64,000 nt of DNA from Prunus persica. Lineage: Eukaryota > Streptophyta > Magnoliopsida > Rosales > Rosaceae. The DNA lies in the NCBI RefSeq assembly GCF_000346465.2, contig NC_034009.1, positions 694,053 to 758,052 on the forward strand, written 5' to 3'. Below, piece after piece: positions 22,256-34,400 of the stretch. Position numbers and translations under genes: made by a program. Positions within the stretch are counted from its first letter, which is position 1. Each line of letters opens with the position of its first letter. The notes under the pieces were generated by a model. The model did not search any database and had not been told where the DNA came from. It was given only the letters and a program-made list of their open reading frames with translations.

Positions 22256-22327
22256 GGTTGTTCTACCTTCAACTTGATGTCTTTGAAGTTTGAGTTCAGG
22301 GCCTTCAGACTAGCTGAGCTTCCCCAA

Positions 22328-22331
<4 letters not shown>

Positions 22332-22390
<59 letters not shown>
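22332..22390. repeat. (GA)n microsatellite in UBP 3' UTR
   Basis: About 29 GA repeats 75 bp downstream of the UBP stop codon, followed by an imperfect GACATAGA stretch. Probably transcribed as part of the 3' UTR. Confidence 0.9.
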
Positions 22391-22394
<4 letters not shown>

Positions 22395-22876
22395 GACAGA
22401 GACATAGAGAGACAGGAAAACCAGAGTTGAGTGTACGACTCCAATTACCATGTGTTTTGTTACCCCATTCTTTCAAGATGTAATGATCTTTTAGATGTAT
22501 ACTGTTAGTTATAGCATCAGAAAACGGGGTTTTCTTTTTATAGTCCCATCACCCCAGGGACCATGGCTGCATCAATTACTGAAGCTTTTCAAGTTACCGT
22601 TTTTTATTTACTAAGAATCCCTCTTAGGCAAGAAGCATTGCATATTAAAAGATCCAGGCTTCATTGAGAGCACGACTTGTTTCGGCTCCAAAGAAATGCG
22701 TTGTATTATGTACTAGAATCTGGTTGACAATATTGTCGACCTGCAATTTTCCTCATGCAAGTGCCTTTCGACAAGGGAGATGTATTTACAGTTTAAGTTT
22801 CACTTTCAATCTCAATGACGACCTTTTATGGATTTCTTTGTTGTAGTTGGGCCTTTGGCCCAAATATGTTCTCTTA

Positions 22877-24025
22877 GAGCAACTCCACTCATTTGCCCTT
22901 AGCTATGGCAAGGGGGGTACAGGGCAGCTACTATTCAAGTGAATAGTGGCTGCCCTTGCAAAAAGCAATGTGTGTTTCCACCCGTTACCACGGCAAAGGG
23001 CAAATACTATTCATTTTTTTTCGTTTTTTTCACAAATTTGTTTACCTAAACAATTAATTTGGATAATACTTTCAGATAATATTTTTGAGTTCATACGTGT
23101 CAATATTTATTATAAAATTTATATCTCAATCAGATAAAATTTTCGGATAAGATGATAAATAAAAATACAATTTAAAAGTGAATAAAATGTTGAGTAAAAA
23201 GTGAATAATAGTAGAAGTATAAGAAAATGTATGAGGACTTAGTGTTGAAAGTGAAGAGTATTGGTAGGCACTGGCGGATCCAGAAATTTTTTAGCGGAGG
23301 TATAATATTGACTTAGTATGAAAAATGGTTTTTCGGAATAATCATTTTCTCAAGATAATTTTTGACGGCTTTTATTCCTTACACATCAAATAAGAAAACT
23401 TGATTTTATGGGATTTTATTATGAAGTATATATTGACTTAATGAGCCATCATTTTTAGCATAAATCGTATTTTGCACTAAAACCGAATTTTCATATTTTG
23501 ATTTAGTGGGAATTTAATTTTCTAGTATTTTTATTTGAATCCAAATAGGGGGTACTTCCTTATTTACATTGTAAACTTAAGTAAATGGAGTAATATAAAA
23601 ATAAATAAAAGTAGAAGGACAAAGATATTTACTTAAAATGTTGAAAATGGAAATAAGGTAATTTGATTCCACTGTTGGTAGGTATTTATAGAAAACAAAT
23701 CCCATAATTTTTTGGTATTTTTTTTAAAAAAATTCGAATTTTTTTCATAATTTTATAACAAAAAAAAGTCCAGCCGTTGGATTGGAGGAGAGCAGCCGAT
23801 CAGAGCGCCCAGACGACGACACCTGTCTTCTAGCTGTTGGTGGAGCACAGGGCTGGCGCTGACGTCATCTCCCCCCTCGGGCTTGAACTCGGGCGAGATC
23901 TGCCTTCGGGCCAGCCCGTCTTCGTGGGTCCCACCTCCAGCCCGAGCAAAAGTGGCCCGCTGGAACTGACTTTTTGGCTTGGACTCCCCCCAGCCTCGGT
24001 CTTGGGCTCCTCGCTGGAGTTGCTC
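22877..24025. mobile_element. PIF/Harbinger-like nonautonomous element
   Basis: The ends GAGCAACTCCA and TGGAGTTGCTC form an 11-bp inverted repeat, and both are flanked by TTA, the typical 3-bp target of PIF/Harbinger elements. The interior is noncoding, with a GC-rich block at 23770-24010. A second element with its own duplication is nested inside (23269-23674). Confidence 0.7.
23269..23674. mobile_element. Nested hAT-like MITE
   Basis: This 406-bp element starts CACTGGCGGATCC and ends TTCCACTG. It is flanked by a perfect 8-bp duplication TTGGTAGG (23261-23268 and 23675-23682). The CA(G/C)TGG termini and 8-bp duplication fit the hAT superfamily. It inserted into the surrounding PIF/Harbinger-like element and is therefore younger. 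Confidence 0.8.
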
Positions 24026-24905
24026 TTATTAGAGACGCCTTTCCGCTGGGACTGAGTCTATTGCAAGCACTTCTGCTCATAATGCTTCTTCTATAAGTGC
24101 TTCTTTCAAAGAACACTGAAGGTTTTTTTATATTAAAAAAATCAAGTGTTCCCTGAAAAAGCACTTAGAAGTGATTCTTGAAAAAGAGGAGGCTTCTCTA
24201 CAAGTGCTAGGGTAAAGGCAATGTACATGGAGCATAAAAATTGAAACGAAGAGAATCGTTCTCGAAAATAACTTTTCTATAACTCCTTGTCTATTGCTAT
24301 AGTTTTCTCGAATCTAACAAAACTTGCCACTAATCGACATGACTTTCCTCCGAAAGAGAGAATACCCAACAAATTCAACTGAACTCCTTGTCTATTTATT
24401 TTGGAAAAGAAACAAAAAGCTTTTTTTCCTTACCTAAATAGTCACTTTTCCAATAAACATAAATGAATTAAAGATTTTGTCACAGTAATAATAGGACTCA
24501 CATCTGCCACACAAATAAAAACGGTAGAAGTTATGTATGCCACATCAATATTTAACAGACTTATTAAAGTAACAAAATGACCTATTTATAGAGTTTATGA
24601 AGTTTAAATACCTATTTTTATATGATTTTACAAGTTCAGGCACCAATTTGAAATGATCTAGTTAACTCGAAGATTCATTCAATTATTTATTTTTCCACGG
24701 GAGAAAGCATTTCATTCAATGGATGGAAGTATAAAAGGAAAAAGAAAAGCACCAGGGCCAAAAGCAGAGAAACATCTTAAAAAAAACAAAAACAAAAAAA
24801 AGCTCTCTCGGTCTTTGTCTGGACAGTGACTGCTCTCTCTCCTCCTTTACCATCTAGTTAGCAGCCTATATCTCTGGCCACCCTATAAGGCCATAACCTT
24901 TCTCC
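24026..24905. other. Intergenic and promoter of the PDCB-like gene
   Basis: No gene is seen. The last 200 bp before the ATG contain CT-rich leader sequence (CTCTCTCTCCTCC), and a TATAAAA-like motif lies at about 24731, consistent with a plant promoter and 5' UTR. Confidence 0.4.
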
Positions 24906-27522
24906 ATGGCATCATTCTCACACTCAAAGCAGCTAAGCTCTCTGTTCCTGGTAATATCCATGGTGGGTATGCTTGGAACTTTCATCAATATTGTGGGGGT
25001 AGATGGAGCAACTGCTTCTTCTTCTTCTTCTTCTTCTTCAACTTGGTGTGTGGCAAGAAGTGATGCTACCACCCAAGCCCTTCAGACAGGCTTAGACTAT
25101 GCATGCGGGGCTGGTGCTGACTGTTCCCCATTACAATCCACTGGCCTCTGTTATCTTCCAAACACAATCCAAGCTCATGCCTCTTATGCCTTCAACAGTT
25201 ATTATCAGCGCAAGGCTATGGCTCCTGGCTCTTGTGACTTCGCTGGCACTTCCACCATTGCTCAAACCGATCCCAGTATGTCATTTTTCTTTTTCTTTTT
25301 TTGGTAACAATTTTATCTTTTATTTATTTATTTTCAAAGAAAATGAACCCATATTTTTAGGTATTGATTTGTTTATTGTTGTTATTTTCTTTGTGTAGGT
25401 TATGGATCTTGTGTGTACCCATCTTCTGCAAGGTATGCTGCCCTGCCCTTTCTTTTCAATTTCTTGTAAACAAAAAATTAATTTCTCAAAGACTAATTAA
25501 GTATTTAGGGTACACAAGTTTCTTCGTGTTTACGCAATTGGGTCTTTCTCTTTTTTCTTCTTTAGTGTTTTTGTGAAACAAAATTATCAGGGAGTTGGTT
25601 GATATGATGAATATTGAAAGAGATATTCACTTTCCAGAAACCATTCTCTTTTCTTTTGCCACTTGATAATAAGTAGCTGTAAGGAATCCTCTTCCAAAAG
25701 AGAGGGAACCCAAACAAAAAAAAAAGAAACCAAAACAAAGAGAGATTTGTGCCTCTCTGGTGAAGCTTCTTATGGATGTATGCCACGTGTCTTTCTGCAT
25801 GGGATGCTTTGTGATGGCATCTTAAATCTGACCGTCCAGCACTCCTTGACTTGTTTGCATCTGTCAAATCAAAATCCCCTCTCTCACCCTCTTCGAAGTC
25901 TTGGGTTGCTCACTGGTGTTTTGTACTACATACTGGATTTCTTAAAATTATTGCCTGAGTGCATGCTTGACCTGGAGTTTGAACTACGTATTTGGTCCTG
26001 TAACTCACATTTCACCTTAGTTTCCCACCGTTGGATTTGTCGTTAGTACAAATGAAACCAATGGTCAAAGATCATACTTGGTTCGCCACCTTTTTTATGG
26101 GCAGAGTGGCTGACAGTGACAACTATCATGCACTATTGTGATGATTTCTGAGTCTATCTCATGCTGTTGTTGCCAGACCAAGCTCTGAAACTTCTGGGCC
26201 CTGGTTTGATTTGCATGAACATTAAAATATCATTTTAAATAGTGGAAGGACCAATTCTTTTTCTTTTTACTTTTTTTGTTGGGTCAGAATTTCCTTTGGT
26301 ACATATGAAAAAGGATCAGTTCATTGTGGAATGTTCCACAAATATTCTAGTTTATGAAAATAATGATTCACTTTAAAAATTCCTCGTGCTACTTTAATAC
26401 ATTTATTGATTAAAATATCTCTGTATTCATAATTTTTCGGATGCCTTGCTTAAGCAATACATAATAAGGACAGTCCTCCTACAGTCTTCTTCTCCATTTA
26501 CCCTCCTAATTTTGAAGGTGGGCCCAACCTCAATTAACGGTCAAAAATTCAAACATGTGGGGCAACATTTCAATGTTCTCATTCTGTTCTAGCAGAGCCA
26601 AGTTGTGCTCATTTTGATTCCTAGAGAAGTGCTCTTTTGTTCTGGCCAGGGTATTTCAGGCATGGTCTCAAAAGTGTAGGTGTCCTAGCTAGTGGTCCAC
26701 ATAGCAATATGCACTTTTGCCCTTTTTCTATTTGTGCAGCCAATTGGGAAGGTATAGCCGAATTTAAGGTCTTTTGCTTGACACTAAAGTAGACTTAATT
26801 TGCAAAGGATCACTAGCGTAGTGGTTTGGAGTAATTATTTCCTCAGGTAATGTCCTGAGTTCAAGTCCTAGCATCTGTGTAGTGTATGTGAGTTTAGTAT
26901 ATTATCGTCCCTCTCTCAACAGGAAAGATGCTAAAAAAAAAAGTGGACTTAATTTAATTTTTCTTTTAAAATGAACCAATTCACTAGAGCATATAGTCAT
27001 TTGATCACATTCTAGGTTATTATTGAAATCACACTCATACAGCCCCAATTAATATAGTGGTAATGCTCACCATGAATCAAGGGTTGATGTTCACGTTAGA
27101 GAGAAAGATGTCATTGATAACTCAATTCTCAATAAAAGCAGGTTTTTGAGTATGGGGTGTGGGTTTTGGGCTCAACCGAGTCCTGCATCTTTTATTGCTT
27201 TTCGTTGGTGGAAAAAGTAGTGCTTTATCCGGTGTTCGTATAAATGAATTTGAAGGACTAACAGCTTTGTGTTATGCAAATTTACAGCACGGCTGGAGGG
27301 ACAGCTACACCAACCACGCCACCAGCTACAGGCATTTTCAGTGCACCAACAACGCCTACGACACCAACATTTGGCGGGGGTAGCGTTACTGGATTCACTC
27401 CGGGAATGACCCCGACGATCCCTGACTCTGACGACAACTCAAAAGCATCCCTGGAGTCCATGATCCCAACAATCTTGATGCATGTGTCCTTCATGTTTGT
27501 TCTTTCATTTACCCTAAACTAA
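24906..27522 (+). CDS. PDCB-like X8-domain GPI-anchored protein (212 aa)
   Basis: Three exons (24906-25275, 25399-25432, 27288-27522) with GT-AG introns join to 213 codons. The order is a signal peptide (about residues 1-34), a Ser run encoded by a TCT repeat, and an X8 (CBM43) domain from WCVA to SCVYPSS with the six family cysteines. A Thr/Pro-rich linker follows, then a hydrophobic C-terminus (MIPTILMHVSFMFVLSF) typical of GPI attachment. Plasmodesmata callose-binding proteins have this layout and bind beta-1,3-glucan at the neck of plasmodesmata. The tiny 34-bp middle exon splitting the X8 domain end is usual for the family. Membership among PDCB1-5 or other X8-GPI proteins is not resolved. 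Intron 2 (1.86 kb) contains a SINE. Confidence 0.9.
26802..26940 (+). mobile_element. tRNA-derived SINE in PDCB intron 2
   Basis: Box-A-like AGCGTAGTGGTTTGG and box-B-like GAGTTCAAGTCC are about 40 bp apart and followed by an A-rich tail. The element is flanked by a 15-bp duplication with one mismatch (AAGTAGACTTAATTT at 26787-26801, AAGTGGACTTAATTT at 26941-26955). Confidence 0.85.
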
Positions 27523-29079
27523 ACCCATGTGGCTCGTTTATTTATTTATTTAATCTTATAGTTATAGCAGGAGTAGCATTGCCCTACGTGGAAAAGAGGT
27601 TATACATTTTTTGTTAGAAGTTGGAACCTTCTTTGTCCACTTCCATCTAGCTAAGCCTCTCAATTAATATCGTGCCAAACTTTGTAGCTCTCACAAATTC
27701 TATTCAATAATAGTTCAATTTAATTGCTGCATACTAAGCTGTTTCATTTCTTACATTTGAATTCTACTATCTATTTATCAAATCAAATTTTTTTTTTCTT
27801 TACCTTGAAAGTCTCTCATAAAGATATAAAACACTATAAGGGACATGGCACATGGAATTCCATTGGTAGAAGAAGGGTAAATCCTAGGTTTTTCAGATCT
27901 TTAGAAAGGTAGGAGAATCAACGACACCAACAAATGCGAGGCAATAGATCTTCAGAAATCGTAGAGTTAATCTAGATCTGATCTTCAGAAGTTGTAGATT
28001 TAATCTAGATCATCACACTCTAATCCCGTTCAAGCCAAAGTTCATACGCTGGATTTGATACAGAAGCACCATCAACTTGTTGGCGAGTCCTTAGTTAGGA
28101 TTTTGGTTCCCTACTATGTTATGATTTTTGGTTACTTACCAATTATTTTTAGTCCTATTGTAATAGAGATTTATTTCCTATTGTAATTTAGATATATTTC
28201 ATATTTTATTTAGAGTTAACACATTTTTATACTTGTATAAATACCTCTAAACCCACCCTCGGCTTATTTTATGATCAGAAAGCTCGAGTCTGAACCTTTA
28301 CTTTTTGTTATAACTAAATATATGTGCAAAATACATGAGTATATGGACATGAAAAGTATGAATATATCATTTATAATAGTTGCTAGTTTGTCAGGCAAAA
28401 CAAATTACCAGTAGAACGCCAAATTTGTGATGAGTCATTAGTCACGAGATAGGCCCTAGATCATAATAATATTGCATTGGGTAGATTGTGAGTTTGCTCA
28501 ATTTTTTAACCTTGGAAATTAAGCAAAAAGATGTTCTCTAATTTCAGTGGCCAGAATTGTACTTCCAAATTCTGATCCTTAAAATGGATGCACAACTTCG
28601 AATGTTACCTTGAAAAAACTCTAGGCCAATTCTACATGTAAACTCACCCACGTGTTTTACATCCATCATTAGTGCCGGTGAGGGAAGCTCGAATTTGGTA
28701 TAACCAATGCTCAGTTTCCTTCAAAAATCTATAACCTATACTTCATGAACAAAATGGAGTATAGGTTAGACAAATTAAGAATCAAGACCAAATAAAAATC
28801 TAGCAGTTTTATTAGTAGAAATTTTCAGCATTACAAATTGAAAGTTAACACAAGGGCTAACTTCGCCTGACATCAACAAGTTGAAGACTTGAGGGCTCAC
28901 AACTAGAGATGTTCAGAACTGTTGTAAATGAGTTAATGCGCGCAAGTTGGAAATTGTAGATGCATACAAAAATGTGTACAAGAATCTATCAGTCGGTATA
29001 ATATCATCAGAGACTCAGAGTTCACTGCTGTGGTGAAGTTAATACCATTTATCCAATAATTTCCTTCATTTTCCTGCTC
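27523..29079. other. Intergenic; possible truncated LTR at 28075-28320
   Basis: No gene. A stretch from TGTTGGCGAGTCC (about 28079) through a TATAAATAC promoter-like motif (about 28237) resembles the U3-R part of a solo or truncated LTR, but I cannot define both ends. The last few hundred bases are the 3' flank of the phosphatase gene. Confidence 0.35.
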
Positions 29080-32000
29080 TCAATTGTTTTGTGTAACGTT
29101 TGCCGTAACTGGACAGCTATCAGGCTGCCTTACAATAAAAATTTGATCTCCAGCATATCTGTAGAAGTCCTGATTTCGGTGCCAAGACCATAAAGCATGA
29201 GTCTCATTTTTCACCTGCAGGGCACAAAAGAATGCTGCTTATCACCTTATCGGTGTGATTTTATGCAAACCGTGTTGGTCCGGTATATTGATACGCATAC
29301 AGAATTTTGTCAGTGAGTCTTCAAGTACTTTCATTCTCAACAGCACTGATGGAGGCCTTGGCAGTTTATGGCGTCACATTTACAATTGAACATAAACGTA
29401 CTACACAAGGCATTGGCTATACATCACTGCTCATGTTTATAACTTCTAAGTTTTATTGTATGTTTTCCATATAAGTGAAAGTGAATGCTCATAACAACAA
29501 AAACTGAATGCAATTGTTAAAGAAAGACATAATCAATTGTATCAAATTTTCATTTGGGTTTAAAATTTCAGTCCGCTGTATAATAAAAAGTTTATCTGTA
29601 CTCTCAAGAATTTGTGTTTTCCACTTTTCATAGCAGAGAGAAAAGGGAAGTACCTCTAGAATCCCATGACCAAAGCTACTTTCTCGATATGCACTATATT
29701 CAGGCTGCCGGTCCCAACAGAACTTTCCTGCTGCCGGGCCTGATGTGAAATTAAATGCACAAAAGCCACCCATAAGCTTATCTGGAGTTGTACATGGTTC
29801 TGGACAGTTTCCGGGTTCATCAGCATGTGCAATTGCCATCTTCTCTCGGTTACCACCATCACCAACTGTTATATATACAGGACCACAGGGATCCAAAGTG
29901 TAGTTATACACTCGATTTGACCTCTCGTAGGCGTGAACCTGTTGATTGTTTTCAAACTGTCACAACTCTCAGCCCAAATATACAAGTATTTCTGCCAAAA
30001 GCCTGACAAACTATGCAGCACATAAAATGAAAATTGCAATACAGTGCTCTCTAGAACATAATCTCAAACCACACCAATTCTGTACACAGTATGAAGCATT
30101 TCTATTATTGAGCCCCATGCCCTATTGGCCTACTAGATTTTGTTTTCGGTTCCAAAGCTGGTGTGGTTAAGCAAGGACATTGATTTAAGATATAGGTAAT
30201 CTGGAAATTATAAAAAGTACGAAAGATATTTGGTTAGCAAGGGCACAGCACTCAGCTTGCTTAGCTTACAGAGTTACTAAGGGTAAGGAAATGTTAATAG
30301 AACTTCAGGGTATCACCCCACCTCTAAAAGAATCTCTAAGATTTGGTTTAGCTATGTTCCCTGAATGATTATCAAAGTCACACCGATGTCCAGAAACTTT
30401 GTTTGAGATTCATCTCGAGATTAAGATTGGTGAACTGTCTGATCAGAAAAGAGGGCAGTTGTAAGACAGTTGCAATTTGAAAAACTCCTGCTGAAATGAT
30501 TTTACTCAGAGAAAACTGAAGATGTGAATTTCTTCAAGTTTGAAGAACTGCAGTAGAAAGGTATACCACTAAGAATGCCATGATTCTATTAAGATTTTGG
30601 GAACTTGAAAAGGTTTCTTTAACTAAATAATGAAATCCTAGAATCAAACAGATTAACTAAGGTAAAGGGCTGCCTAACAGAAATCCTAGGAGCTTGCACA
30701 GAGGAGATTATATTGTTTATAGATGCATATAACAATACATACTTCACTTACATGGCCATTGAAGACGATATCAACACCATACTTATAAAGTATGTCTTCC
30801 ATCTCGACTCTCATACACTCCGCTTCTCTGTAATGTGCCATGTAGGTGCTGTACCATGGTGGGTGCCATGTAGCTACCAACCAAGGAGTCAAATTTCTGT
30901 CAAAATTAGCCAGATCTTTCTCCAACCACATGTACTGATCGGCTGTAAGAGAAAAAACTAGTAATCTCAGTATGGCCTAACTTGTAACTAAGTGGAAGAA
31001 GGAAAAATGTTCTTCTTAGGAAAGCAAATGAAATAGCGGTGTCAATCTGAGCTAACCTGATTTGTTATAGGCTGTGTAGGCACCAAGCATTATAAAGTGA
31101 ATTCCCCCGGCATTAAAAGAATAGAATAATGTAGATGATGATCCACTCTCTTCTGAGGGGAACGCAAATCGCGAACTATAAGAAACAAATGTTTGATTTC
31201 CAGCCTGTTGTTCAATGTCATGGTCCCCTTCTAGCACCATTATTGGAACTTTGGACACTAGAGGCTGCATATACCTAATAACAAACAGACCATAAATTTC
31301 GCTTTAGGTTTTGGGAAAAGTTGTACAAAAATTAACCAGGTGTTTCCCCACAAAAATTAGCAGAGCGAAGTTAAATCTCACCTTCCCCAGTAATCCCAAC
31401 GAGGCTGATAAGTTTCCTGAATGGGAGTATGTGGAAATGAGCAAGAGTAACAATCAGACCCAGTTCCATTTGTGAGATACAAGTCAGCATAACTAACATC
31501 CCCAACCAATAATAGAAGATCGGGTCCGTTAGCCAACAAGTGATCAACTGTTGATGTAGTATTGTATGTAAGACCCAGGTCCCCCACCACAGCTACTCTG
31601 CTGGGGTAACTCTTGGGCCCAGATACCGGCATAGTCTTGAAATATGACACACTACTCATTGCTGGAATAGAAGGATCTCCACATTGATACTGATATAAGG
31701 TGTTGGGTATCAATCCTGCAAAAAGACATTGGAACTGAGAGACTTGCAAACAAAATCATAATTAGGTAAGTCCTAGCAAACACATATAGAATCGGATGAA
31801 GCAGATCAACTTTCAATTTCTCTGCTCTTACATTGCATAAACATTATGAAATCAACAATGGTTACTCTATTGAGTGTCAATGAGGAGCTCTTAAAACTCA
31901 TTCCATCCTTTTGAGGATACAAATTATTCATGAAGGTTTAAAAGGGATTCAACACTAAAATGATCATATACCTGCGAGACGAACATGGTGTATAATCCCA

Positions 32001-32950
32001 GAAGTGTAGTTTTTGAGGCCTTCAAACTGATACAGCTGATTGTAAACAAGGGAATTATTCCCGGTTGATCTGTTAGTCATAGGAAATCCATATCTTCCAT
32101 ATACAACAACACCTGAAACAGTTTTCGGATCCAATGGTTCTATATTGTCCCCAATTTGAAACTCCCCTGGAAATTCAATCATGAGAGAGATAGTCTTTAG
32201 TTCATACAACTTCATAACTCAATATTTTCTATTTTGTAACAGTTCCATTCTCAAGACCAAAACAAAAAAAAGTACTTTCCTCATCCTCAGTCCAAAAGAA
32301 GTAACATTTCCATTCAATAAAATTGGCCTCATTCAATTGAGTTGTGACAGTAATTATGATAACTCAATTCCTGGTTTCAGTGCAATCAAACATCCAATAA
32401 TGACCCAAATAGGAAACAGGTAGGTAAATTTTGAACAAAAATGATTAAAAATATATATATATATATATATATATATTTTCTTCTTCTTTGACCAAGAAAT
32501 CAGATATCATTGAACTAAAACAATTTCATTTTAAGCTTACATGTGAAAAGACAACCAAATACAAAACTCATTGTTAGATTTCAAAAACTCAATCAGCATA
32601 AAACTTGGAAGTGTTAATATGCAAAAGAAAATAAAACGCAACGGAAGCTCAAGTACTGGAGCTTCAATGAGAAAGAGAGAGAGACCTGTGATCCAAGATA
32701 TCCAAACAGAGTCATGGGTTCCAGAGAGAGAGACAGAGATTTGTTCAGGCTCGAAACCTTTAACGATTCTTTTAACTCGAGGATCAGTTTCAGGCAAGTC
32801 AACTGCATTGCCTCGAAAGCTCTTGTCAAGTGGAACAGTGACAGGTTTGAAGGGTCCATCAAGGGTAGTCGGAATTCCTCCATGAACGAATGTCAAGCTC
32901 AGTTTGAGCAGAATAAACAGTGCAACTGTGGGCAACGTGAACAAACCCAT
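29080..32950 (-). CDS. PAP15: Purple acid phosphatase, PAP15-like (540 aa)
   Basis: Seven minus-strand exons (32950-32686, 32166-31972, 31715-31382, 31274-31057, 30942-30752, 29938-29654, 29214-29080) with GT-AG introns join to 541 codons. The order is a signal peptide (residues 1-24), a fibronectin-like N-domain (WISWITGEFQIG), then the metallophosphatase domain. Metal-binding motifs are GDLG, GDVSY, GDHD, ATWH and GHVHAYER. The protein reads closest to Arabidopsis PAP15, a secreted phosphatase with phytase activity linked to phytate breakdown and ascorbate. Unusually, the third motif, normally GNH(D/E), reads GDHD (codon 31225-31223 is GAC, one base from AAC). The Asn normally bridges to the active-site metal. 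The other ligands are intact. Several N-glycosylation sequons are present. Confidence 0.94.
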
Positions 32951-33047
32951 TTATTTGTTCAATAAAAAGAAACCCAGTAAAATATTTTGGATGGGTTTAG
33001 AAGAGAGAGGGACAAAGGATTTAAAAGTGAAAGATAAAGTAGAAGAA

Positions 33048-33311
33048 AAAGGCCAACCAATTTGGAGGCTAAAAAGTGCATGAGGTGGCTTAACTTTTCA
33101 ATGTAAGATAAATACTCTCAATATGCCTTTGCATGTGACGAACTTTCAAGCATAACATTTGGACAATATATATTGGGTGGCGTGAAAGCATATGTGGCTA
33201 TTGAGCCCAAAACGTAAAGTTTTGCTCTGATACCATAAAAGAAGTTGAAGTTTCACCCCAAAATCCAAACTAGGTTACTTAACTTTCAATATATGACAAA
33301 TACTCTCAACA
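33048..33311 (-). mobile_element. TRIM retroelement in the PAP15 promoter
   Basis: On the minus strand a short LTR (33311 to 33236, starts TGTTGAGAGTATTTGTC) is followed directly by TGGTATCAGAGC (33235-33224), the initiator-Met tRNA primer-binding site. About 100 bp of noncoding interior comes next, then a second LTR copy from about 33123 (GAGAGTATTTATCTTACATTG). It belongs to the same family as 46809-47150. Its 3' LTR ends about 100 bp upstream of the PAP15 ATG, in the same orientation as the gene. Confidence 0.75.
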
Positions 33312-34400
33312 GAAGCCACCTATATATATATATATATATATAACGCAAAAAAAAAAAAAATTATACAGCAAAAAAGTGCAGTTGTTTATGTTTGTTTCAT
33401 TGATATTGTGTTTATATTTAAACCCGTGCCACTCAAAACATGAAAAGATGTTGTTTTCACCTTAAATATGATATGAGTTTGTTTTAGTCAAATAGTCTGC
33501 TGCCGTCAGTTATTTAACAAACTGTTCCGTTTTAAGAACAGGGTTATATCTCTCTTTCTGATTTTCTTTCTATGGTGTAGAATACTTTCCATATACAAAA
33601 TGTTGGTGGAGGACGGGAGGGCATGAGAGAAACAGAGTAGAGAGCTGACGTCAGGCTACAAATCAGGGACGTTAGGGTTTTTTTTAAATTTTTTACTTTT
33701 GTTTTTTGTTCTTTAAGGATTATTGAAAAGAGAATAAATAAAAAATAGAATACAATATTCATTAATTAACACGACGTAACATATCAATTGTCGTATAAGA
33801 TGATCAGTTAATATGATCAATGTTGTGTGTCTAACCTTTTCTCTAATTATTATTTTTCAACTAATATGGCATGTGATAATGCAAGTAACACCATTGCATT
33901 AGAAGGATCCTTTATTTTAGTAGCAAGACAGTTTTTTTTGTGGGCTAAATTTGGCAGTAAATAGCTACACATTTTATATGACGACAATCCCACCAATAAT
34001 ATTTTAGATATTTGTGAAAATTAAACAACGAACCAATGAAGAAAAATGAAAATTTGCTTTTGTCCTTGACGCTTTGGACAAATCCATTTAAATTTCTTTT
34101 ATTTATTTATTTATTTTTCTCAATCCATTTTAACCGTTACTTTCTCGTCTAGCTTCTTGCTGTCCTAAAATCCAGGAAACTACAATATAGGAAAAAAGAA
34201 AAAGAAAAAAAGGGGAAGATTACAAAATCATTATACTCGAAGAAGAAACCCTTGCGCTGCGTGGGCGGATCAATTGGGAGATCTGGAAACGCTGAAGGAA
34301 AATCTTTCCGGGAAAATATTATCCAGTTGATCCAAACACGCCATAACCCACACATTCTTCTATTGAAGCGAGAAGCGTAGAGGGAAGAAGATAGAGAAAG
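33312..34400. other. Intergenic and ERD2 promoter/5' UTR
   Basis: AT-rich DNA with an (AT)n run at about 33321-33342. No gene is seen. The final 60 bp is the likely ERD2 leader (GAAGCGTAGAGGGAAGAAG). Confidence 0.45.

Noticed and set aside
22240..22483. Arg-Glu repeat and Ser-Leu repeat frames
   Set aside because: Translation of the (GA)n microsatellite in the UBP 3' UTR.
23837..24164. GC-rich frames of 72-99 codons
   Set aside because: They sit in the GC-rich right end of the PIF/Harbinger-like element, on both strands, with no domain or plausible start context.
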